Assembly: GCA_934643435.1 (NCBI GenBank)
Contig: CAKUCJ010000032.1
Coordinates: forward strand, 1-9,401
Direction: 5' to 3'
DNA from: an uncultured Collinsella sp.
Lineage (GTDB): Bacteria > Actinomycetota > Coriobacteriia > Coriobacteriales > Coriobacteriaceae
DNA length: 9,401 nucleotides
Below, piece after piece: positions 4,539 through 9,401 of the stretch. The notes under the pieces were generated by a model. The model ran no database searches. It saw nothing but the letters and a program-made list of their open reading frames with translations, and was not told the DNA's origin. The position numbers were made by a program, and so were the translations under genes. Positions within the stretch are counted from its first letter, which is position 1, and each line of letters opens with the position of its first letter.

Positions 4539-6992
4539 ATGCTGCAGAAAATCCAACGTTTTGGCGGGGCCATGTTCGCGCCCGCCATGCTGTTTTCCAT
4601 ATCGGGCCTTATGGTCGGCATCTCCGCTCTCGCAACGACTGTGGACATCGTCGGCGACCTCGCCACATACGGAACCCCCTGGTACGTATTCTGGGCTATC
4701 ATCCAACGCGGCTCGTGGACGGTCTTTAAACGCCTTCCACTCCTTTTTGCCGTAGCGCTGCCTATTGGCCTTGCCCAAAAGCAACCGGCGCGCTGCTGCC
4801 TCGAGGCACTCGTGGCCTATTTTGCCTATTGTTTCTTCTTGAGCGAGATCATTAAGCTGAGCGGCGACAACCTTGGACTTAAGTACCCGGCGTCTTTGAC
4901 CCCCGCCAGCGGCATCACCGTCATTGATGGCATCAAGACGCTCGACACCGGCATTATCGGACCGCTGGCAGTCTCGACCATCGTCGTTGCGATCCACGAC
5001 CGCTTCTACGACGCCAAGGTTCCCGATTGGCTCGGTACCTTCTCGGGCTCCTCGCTGGTCTATCTCATCAGCTTTTTCGCTGTGCTCGCCCTCGCTATTT
5101 TCTCGGCTGTTACGGTACCCTACGTATACGATGTAACCGATACACTGCGTCACGCGCTTGCAGGCGTCGGTCCCTTTGGCGTGGGCATCTTTGTCTTTTT
5201 AGAACGTGCACTCGAGCCCTTTGGCCTGCACCACCTGCTTTACATGCCGATCTACTACGACAACCTGGTCATAAACGACGGCATCTACGCCGCGTGGAGC
5301 AGCCTGCTCCCCATCCTCTCCCATAGCACGCGCCCCCTTAATGAGCTTGCGCCGTGGGCCGGTTTTACCGCCACCGGCTGGGTCAAGCTCTTTGGCCTTC
5401 CCGCCATCGCTGCGGCGTTCTACACCACCGCAAAGCCCGAACGCCGCGCCGGCCTCAGGGTCATCCTTGTTCCCGCTATCGTCGCCTCGGTGGTCTGCGG
5501 CATCACCGAACCGCTCGAGTTTCTCTTTATGTTCACCCATCCCGGGCTCTTTTTGCTCTACGCCGTCTTATCGTCTTGCCTTGCCACAACCATGAATCTC
5601 TTTGGCATCGTCGGCATCTTCTCGGGTGGCTTCATGGAGATGGCGGCCTTCAACTTTATCCCGCTCATGCGCACGCACGCCGGTGCCTACCTTATGGCAC
5701 TCGGTATTGGGCTTGCCTTTAGCGTCATCTTTTTCCTGAGCTTCCGCGGCATCATCCTAGCCCTCGACCTTAAAACCCCGGGGCGCGAGGACCATGGCGC
5801 CAATCGCGCCGCCGACAAACAGTCAGCAAAGAGCATGGAGGACAAAGGGAACTCTTTCGATGATGATTCAGCCAATGCGCAGGCAAACCTCGATCACCTG
5901 CTTGCCGAGCACGTCGTCGAGCTTTTGGGTGGCGTTGGCAACATCGTGGGCGCAACCAACTGCGCCACACGCCTGCGCGTGGAGGTCGTCGATCCCTCTA
6001 TCGTCGCGGACAATGCATCGTTTGTCGCAGCCGGTGCCAAGGGCCTCATCATCACCGGCAAAACCGCCCAGGTGATCATCGGCATCTCCGTTTTGCGCAT
6101 TAAGGAGCACTTCGATCAGATCATGGGGCTCGAGCCGGGCTTTGCCCCCGAAGCGCCCCATCCCGTGCCCGGCGACACTCTTCAAAAGCCTGCAAATATC
6201 TGCTTCTTTGATATCGACGGAACGCTTGCCTGGCAAGACCCCCGCGTGGCCCAGGAGCTCCCCGAGGACGAACGGGACCTCTCGCCCTACCCCAACGAAG
6301 CGGTCTCGCAGGCCATCCGCGATTTTGTCGCCAACGGCAACATGGCGTTTATCTGCACGGGGCGCACACTCAGCTGCATCCATCCCAAGCTGCTCGAACT
6401 GCCCTGGACCGGCATCGTCTGCCTTGCGGGCGGCCATGTCGAACTCGATGGACACGTGATTCGCGACCTGGCAATGACTCCCGGCATGTTGCAGCGCCTT
6501 ATCCCCTATCTTGAGCAGTCGGGCGAGGTCATCCGCTTTGAAGGCCTTAACGGCGTCGTGCGCATGAGCGCCGACGCGCCCGACGCTCCTGGGTACGCAC
6601 GCACCGTGGGAGATGCCGTAACGCAGCTGCAGCACTACGGCGCCTACAAGATCTTGATGTCCACGCCGCTCGCCAACCGCATTGCTCGGGACAAGGAGCT
6701 TGAGCCGCTGCTGTGCTTCAACGAGCTCGAGCTCGATGTAACGGAAATCTCGCCCCGTGAATGCACCAAGCGCGAGGGCATCCAGTCCGTACTCGACGCC
6801 CTCGACCCCAACCACGGAACCGTATACGGCATCGGCGACGCCAGCAATGACATCACATTGATGAATGCCGTCGATGTTGGCATCGCGATGGGCAACGCGC
6901 CGGACTATCTCAAAAAGCGCGCAGACTATATCACCGACTCGGTCGGCAACGACGGCGTCGTCAAAGCGCTCGAGCACTTTAAGCTTATATAG
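4539..6992 (+). CDS. Fusion protein: alpha-glucoside-type PTS EIICB permease plus C-terminal HAD-IIB phosphatase
   Basis: An 817-residue membrane protein. The ATG at 4539 is chosen because GGAAGG lies six bases upstream and because MLQKIQRFGGAMFAPAMLF matches the natural start of MalP/GlvC-type permeases; a TTG start at 4503 has no such site. Residues 1-~415 are EIIC, about ten membrane segments, with GLHH (H231-H232) and the signature GITEPLEF (from G321). Residues ~450-530 are EIIB, with NCATRLRV and phosphocysteine Cys475. No EIIA is present, so a separate Crr-type EIIA is needed. Residues ~553-817 form a HAD hydrolase of the Cof/IIB class: DIDGT (nucleophile D558, acid D560), CTGRT, K744 and GDASND (D767, D771), all intact. 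The EIICB would import and phosphorylate a maltose-like sugar; the phosphatase could remove that phosphate, relieve sugar-phosphate stress, or act on another metabolite. The reading frame is continuous, and the gene diverges from the TreR-like regulator. Confidence 0.92.
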   Translation: MLQKIQRFGGAMFAPAMLFSISGLMVGISALATTVDIVGDLATYGTPWYVFWAIIQRGSWTVFKRLPLLFAVALPIGLAQKQPARCCLEALVAYFAYCFFLSEIIKLSGDNLGLKYPASLTPASGITVIDGIKTLDTGIIGPLAVSTIVVAIHDRFYDAKVPDWLGTFSGSSLVYLISFFAVLALAIFSAVTVPYVYDVTDTLRHALAGVGPFGVGIFVFLERALEPFGLHHLLYMPIYYDNLVINDGIYAAWSSLLPILSHSTRPLNELAPWAGFTATGWVKLFGLPAIAAAFYTTAKPERRAGLRVILVPAIVASVVCGITEPLEFLFMFTHPGLFLLYAVLSSCLATTMNLFGIVGIFSGGFMEMAAFNFIPLMRTHAGAYLMALGIGLAFSVIFFLSFRGIILALDLKTPGREDHGANRAADKQSAKSMEDKGNSFDDDSANAQANLDHLLAEHVVELLGGVGNIVGATNCATRLRVEVVDPSIVADNASFVAAGAKGLIITGKTAQVIIGISVLRIKEHFDQIMGLEPGFAPEAPHPVPGDTLQKPANICFFDIDGTLAWQDPRVAQELPEDERDLSPYPNEAVSQAIRDFVANGNMAFICTGRTLSCIHPKLLELPWTGIVCLAGGHVELDGHVIRDLAMTPGMLQRLIPYLEQSGEVIRFEGLNGVVRMSADAPDAPGYARTVGDAVTQLQHYGAYKILMSTPLANRIARDKELEPLLCFNELELDVTEISPRECTKREGIQSVLDALDPNHGTVYGIGDASNDITLMNAVDVGIAMGNAPDYLKKRADYITDSVGNDGVVKALEHFKLI

Positions 6993-7061
6993 GCACCCGG
7001 ACCGCGCACACACCCTGTTGCCCTAAATCGCCAAAACTGACGCGCAGGAAACCCCAATGTG

Positions 7062-7084
7062 GCAATATGTTGTCTGCATATTGC
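7062..7084 (+). promoter_or_regulatory. Inverted repeat upstream of the prenyl synthase gene
   Basis: GCAATATG (7062-7069) and CATATTGC (7077-7084) form a perfect 8-bp repeat around a 7-base loop. It has no U-run. It may be an operator or a leader hairpin, and it argues that this stretch is non-coding. The remaining 6993-7106 gap shows no clear terminator or promoter. Confidence 0.35.
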
Positions 7085-7106
7085 ACCAATGCAACCTTCA
7101 GAAAGA

Positions 7107-8132
7107 ATGCGAGAACCCGTGTCCAGTCCGTTTACCAGCTTTCTAGCCCAGCACTTTGACCAGATCAACGACTATCTGGCCACGTTCTTTGACGGACAGG
7201 CAACCTCTGCCGATATCGAGCGCTACCTGTACGCGCCGCTCTCGGCGTTTACGGCCAACGCCGGCAAGCGCCACCGCCCGCTCATCTGCATGCTCGCCGC
7301 CACCGCTGTGGGCGGTAGCTTTGAAAGCGCCCGCAGCGCCGCAGCTGCCATCGAGCATTTCCAGTCGGGCGCGCTCATCCACGATGACATCGCCGACAAC
7401 GGGCAGCTGCGCCGTGGCAAGCCTTGCATGCATCTTACCGAGGGTACGGGGCTTGCCATCAACTGCGGCGACCTGGCACTCACCATGGTCACCAAGACGG
7501 TTCTCGACGACCCCACGCTTGCGCCCGACGTTAAGCTGCGCGTGCTCCATGAGCTCACCGAGATGATTGTCCGCACCATCGAAGGCCAAGCACTCGACCT
7601 GGGCTGGGTTCGCGACGGGCGCTTTGACATCTCGGTCGACGATTACTTGGACATGGCAACCCATAAGACTGCATATTACAGCGGGGCCACGCCGCTTGCC
7701 GCCGGAGCCATCATCGGCGGCGGCAACGAGGAGCAAATCGAAGCGCTGCGCACCTTTGGCCTGCACACGGGCCTTGCCTTTCAGATTCAGGACGACCTGC
7801 TCAACTTGGTCGGCACCAAGGAGGCCGCCAACAAGGACTTCCGCACCGATATCACCGAGGGCAAGCGCACGCTCGTTGCCGTGCACGCCCTGTCCGATGA
7901 GCGCTATCACGACGAGGTCGAGGCAATCCTATCCTCGGGCACCGAGGATCCCGCACAGCTTGCGCGCGCCGTGGAGATCTTCCAGGAAACCGACTCCATC
8001 GATTTCGCCCACACCTACGCGCTCGACCTGACCGCCAAGGCTAAGGCCGCCATCGAGGACGTCCAGCTCGACCCGCACGCGCGCGAGCTGTTCCTCTCCA
8101 TGGCAGATTTCTTTGTGGAGCGCCTCAACTAG
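7107..8132 (+). CDS. Polyprenyl diphosphate synthase (trans-isoprenyl synthase family)
   Basis: A 341-residue soluble all-helical enzyme that condenses isopentenyl diphosphate units onto an allylic diphosphate, supplying chains for menaquinone or other isoprenoids. Visible motifs, in order: GKRHRP (53-58, substrate binding), first aspartate-rich motif DDIAD (93-97), GQALDLGW, KTAYYSG, and the second motif QDDLLN (D229-D230, with N233 where D is usual), then GKRTLVAVHAL. DDxxD spacing and small residues (G88, A89) before the first motif favour a geranylgeranyl or longer product over farnesyl. The start is uncertain. A GTG at 7059 has an AGGAA site 8 bases upstream, but the added residues use rare codons (ATA, TGT, AGA) and include an inverted repeat, so I prefer the ATG at 7107; ATG 7089 and GTG 7119 also remain possible. 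It is 114 bases after the PTS gene and probably a separate unit. Confidence 0.9.
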   Translation: MREPVSSPFTSFLAQHFDQINDYLATFFDGQATSADIERYLYAPLSAFTANAGKRHRPLICMLAATAVGGSFESARSAAAAIEHFQSGALIHDDIADNGQLRRGKPCMHLTEGTGLAINCGDLALTMVTKTVLDDPTLAPDVKLRVLHELTEMIVRTIEGQALDLGWVRDGRFDISVDDYLDMATHKTAYYSGATPLAAGAIIGGGNEEQIEALRTFGLHTGLAFQIQDDLLNLVGTKEAANKDFRTDITEGKRTLVAVHALSDERYHDEVEAILSSGTEDPAQLARAVEIFQETDSIDFAHTYALDLTAKAKAAIEDVQLDPHARELFLSMADFFVERLN

Positions 8133-8175
8133 CGGGGGTTATTAAACCTGTCAGCAGCGTTTTTGGGTACAAGTT

Positions 8176-8183
8176 GCTACACT
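8176..8183 (+). promoter_or_regulatory. Possible extended -10 promoter for the CwlM-like gene
   Basis: TGC directly followed by ACACT reads as TGCTACACT across this site (hexamer TACACT 8178-8183), an extended -10 without a recognisable -35. It would give a leader of about 80 bases ending in AAAGGGG seven bases before the ATG at 8271. The rest of the 8133-8270 gap shows no clear terminator after the prenyl synthase gene. Confidence 0.35.
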
Positions 8184-8270
8184 GTTGAGTGCATGTTTAT
8201 GCATCCCTTTGCGTTGTCTGTCCGACATACGCTCAAATAGTACGAATGGTACGCCGAAAGGGGTTCGTTC

Positions 8271-9176
8271 ATGGAACCTATTACAACGGGCATGCAGGGA
8301 GCAGCCGTCGAGGACGTTCAGTCCCGCCTCCTGCAGCTCGGCTATACAATCGATGCCGCCGAGGTCGCTGACAAGCGTTTTGGCGCCGCCACCGAGCAGG
8401 CTGTTAGCACTTTTAGGCTCGACAGCGGCCTTGCTGCCGGCCATGCCGTCGATATTCCCTGCTGGAGCGCCCTGGTCGACGCCTCGTATAAACTGGGCGA
8501 CCGCACTCTCTACCTGCGCATGCCCAATTTCCACGGTGCTGACGTGCAGGCGTTGCAACGCGCTCTGAACGTGCTGGGCTTTGCCTGCGGCGAGGACGAT
8601 GGCTATTTTGGTCCGCACACCGAGGCGGCTCTGCAGCAGTTCCAGGAAAACGTCGGCCTGTTTGCCGACGGTATGGCCTTCCAGGATACCTACGCCTACA
8701 TCAACCGCCTACGCCACGTGTGGGAGGGCAAGCCTTCGGTTACCGAAGCCGAGTCGCGCATCGGTTTCGCCCGCGCCGCCAACGTGCTTGAGCGCTTCCA
8801 GATCGCCGTCATCGGCGAGGACCCCATCGCGCGCAGCGTCGCATCGCGCATGTGGAACATCGCCACGGCAACGACCGACAACAGCGGCATGATGCTGTGC
8901 GATTCCGAGGTCCCGACCGATGTCGATCTGGTGCTCGAGATCGCAAGCGATGAGCTGCCTGCCGACGCCGCACCGCGCGCTACGATCGCCCTTGCCGAGT
9001 GCCACAACCTGGCCCAGCGCATCCGCACCGCCAATGTCGCCGCGCAGCAAAAGCCCGCACGCATCCGTATTGAGCTCACGGGCATGACACGCTACAACGG
9101 CACCTTCACCGCAAGCGACGCGCAGACGCTCGCCGTACGCCTGCTCGACGGCGTTTGCGATGCCCTCGCAGTTTAG
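8271..9176 (+). CDS. CwlM-like cytoplasmic protein: two peptidoglycan-binding domains plus degenerate amidase-like C-terminus
   Basis: A 301-residue protein with no signal peptide or membrane segment, so probably cytoplasmic. The ATG at 8271 follows AAAGGGG by seven bases. Residues ~7-70 and ~90-145 are two PG_binding_1 repeats (GAAVEDVQSRLLQLGY; GADVQALQRALNVLGF...DGYFGPHTEAALQQFQ). The linker ASYKLGDRTLY closely matches ASYRLGARTLY at the same place in mycobacterial CwlM as I recall it, as does the two-repeat layout. CwlM then has a full amidase_3-like domain; here residues ~165-301 are much shorter, show faint correspondence (VDLVLEIASDE, HNLAQRI, a final helix LAVRLLDGVCDAL) and lack a DPGHGG motif or zinc-binding His/Glu set. 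An enzymatic role is therefore unlikely. CwlM regulates MurA and precursor synthesis in mycobacteria; a similar regulatory role here is inference. It could also be an unrelated PG-binding protein. Confidence 0.88.
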   Translation: MEPITTGMQGAAVEDVQSRLLQLGYTIDAAEVADKRFGAATEQAVSTFRLDSGLAAGHAVDIPCWSALVDASYKLGDRTLYLRMPNFHGADVQALQRALNVLGFACGEDDGYFGPHTEAALQQFQENVGLFADGMAFQDTYAYINRLRHVWEGKPSVTEAESRIGFARAANVLERFQIAVIGEDPIARSVASRMWNIATATTDNSGMMLCDSEVPTDVDLVLEIASDELPADAAPRATIALAECHNLAQRIRTANVAAQQKPARIRIELTGMTRYNGTFTASDAQTLAVRLLDGVCDALAV

Positions 9177-9183
9177 GTAAACT
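9155..9183 (+). promoter_or_regulatory. Putative promoter of tRNA-Gln
   Basis: TTGCGA (9155-9160) and TAAACT (9178-9183) are separated by exactly 17 bases, each matching consensus at four of six positions. The -35 lies inside the end of the upstream gene and the -10 just after its stop codon. Predicted start near 9190, about 25 bases before the tRNA. Confidence 0.4.
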
Positions 9184-9214
9184 AAACGAGTTGCTTTTGG
9201 GCAACGCCACACAT

Positions 9215-9286
9215 TGGGACGTAGTTCAACGGTAGAACTCCGGTTTTTGGTGCCGGCTGTTGGGGGTTCGAATCCCTCCGTCCCAG
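9215..9286 (+). tRNA. tRNA-Gln (anticodon UUG)
   Basis: A complete 72-base cloverleaf. The acceptor TGGGACG pairs with CGTCCCA (U1-A72, usual for glutamine tRNA). The D arm is GTTC/GAAC with GG in the loop, and the anticodon stem CCGGT/GCCGG encloses TTTTGGT, giving anticodon TTG at positions 34-36. The T arm is GGGGG/CCCTC with loop TTCGAAT, and the discriminator base is G73. The CCA end is not encoded (CCC follows), so it must be added after transcription. Confidence 0.95.
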
Positions 9287-9298
9287 CCCTTAAAATCG

Positions 9299-9335
9299 AG
9301 CGCCCTAAGCTTCCAACAGCTTAGGGCGCTTTCTT
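9299..9335 (+). terminator. Intrinsic terminator after tRNA-Gln
   Basis: AGCGCCCTAAGCT (9299-9311) pairs perfectly with AGCTTAGGGCGCT (9318-9330), a 13-bp stem with a 6-base loop, followed by TTCTT. It begins 13 bases after the tRNA. Confidence 0.8.
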
Positions 9336-9344
9336 GTGGGCAGG

Positions 9345-9401
9345 CGGAGGTATTCGAACCCGCAAGGGTGCGGAGCTGAGGAAACGCGAAGCGTTTTCCA
9401 G
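9345..9401 (-). repeat. tRNA T-arm-like inverted copy followed by two hairpins, cut by window end
   Basis: CGGAGGTATTCGAACCC (9345-9361) is the reverse complement of the tRNA-Gln T-arm/acceptor segment 9264-9280 with 16 of 17 bases matching. It is followed by a CCGCA/TGCGG hairpin (9360-9373) and a GGAAACGC/GCGTTTTCC hairpin with one bulged T (9380-9399). A real minus-strand tRNA is unlikely: the G53-C61 pair is broken and no 5' half is visible. It could be a degenerate tRNA, a dispersed repeat or the edge of an inserted element. Confidence 0.35.

Noticed and set aside
4398..5153. Minus-strand open frame of 251 codons overlapping the PTS gene start and its regulatory region
   Set aside because: It is highly charged, matches no family and runs antisense to conserved EIIC sequence; it would also cover the divergent promoter region.
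5868..7013. Minus-strand open frame (381 codons) opposite the HAD/EIIB part of the fusion
   Set aside because: The plus-strand frame encodes intact EIIB and HAD motifs; the antisense product shows no recognisable domain.
8133..8160. GGTT-ATTA-AACC as a terminator for the prenyl synthase
   Set aside because: The stem is only 4 bp and is not followed by a convincing T-run.
9336..9401. Minus-strand tRNA-Ser(GGA) 3' half, suggested by CTGGAAA and TTCGAA strings
   Set aside because: The T-stem lacks the G53-C61 pair, the acceptor end does not fit, and the 5' half is outside the window; support is too weak to call a tRNA.

Overview
The window looks like a piece of chromosome from a moderately GC-rich Gram-positive bacterium of the Actinomycetota, most probably the Coriobacteriia (Collinsella-like). 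I infer this from the CwlM-like protein (an actinobacterial type), a carbohydrate ABC operon with a twin-arginine lipoprotein, and strong AAAGG-type ribosome binding sites. I could not run a taxonomic search.

Layout. Positions 1-3483 hold a minus-strand carbohydrate ABC importer operon, read right to left: promoter, lipoprotein substrate-binding protein, MalF-type permease, MalG-type permease, then an MsmX/UgpC-type ATPase cut off by the window edge. Strong hairpins lie in two of the intercistronic gaps. A perfect 23-bp inverted repeat at 3505-3553 terminates the next gene, a GntR/UTRA regulator resembling Bacillus TreR (3595-4314, minus). Diverging from it across a 224-base regulatory region is an 817-residue protein (4539-6992, plus) joining a maltose/alpha-glucoside-type PTS EIIC and EIIB to a C-terminal HAD-IIB phosphatase domain. 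Next on the plus strand come a polyprenyl diphosphate synthase (about 7107-8132), a cytoplasmic CwlM-like protein with two peptidoglycan-binding domains (8271-9176), and tRNA-Gln(UUG) at 9215-9286 with its terminator. The last ~60 bases carry a near-copy of the tRNA T-arm in inverted orientation plus two hairpins.

How it fits together. A 10-base motif, TTGTWTRAAC, occurs four times: twice at the ABC promoter region and twice between the regulator and the PTS gene. Each promoter I can propose is overlapped or closely flanked by one copy. This suggests that the TreR-like regulator controls its own gene, the ABC importer and the PTS-phosphatase fusion as one alpha-glucoside-type sugar uptake regulon. 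The sugar itself cannot be fixed from sequence alone.

The two most unusual items are the PTS permease-phosphatase fusion and the CwlM-like protein, whose C-terminal region appears to be a shortened amidase remnant without zinc ligands.
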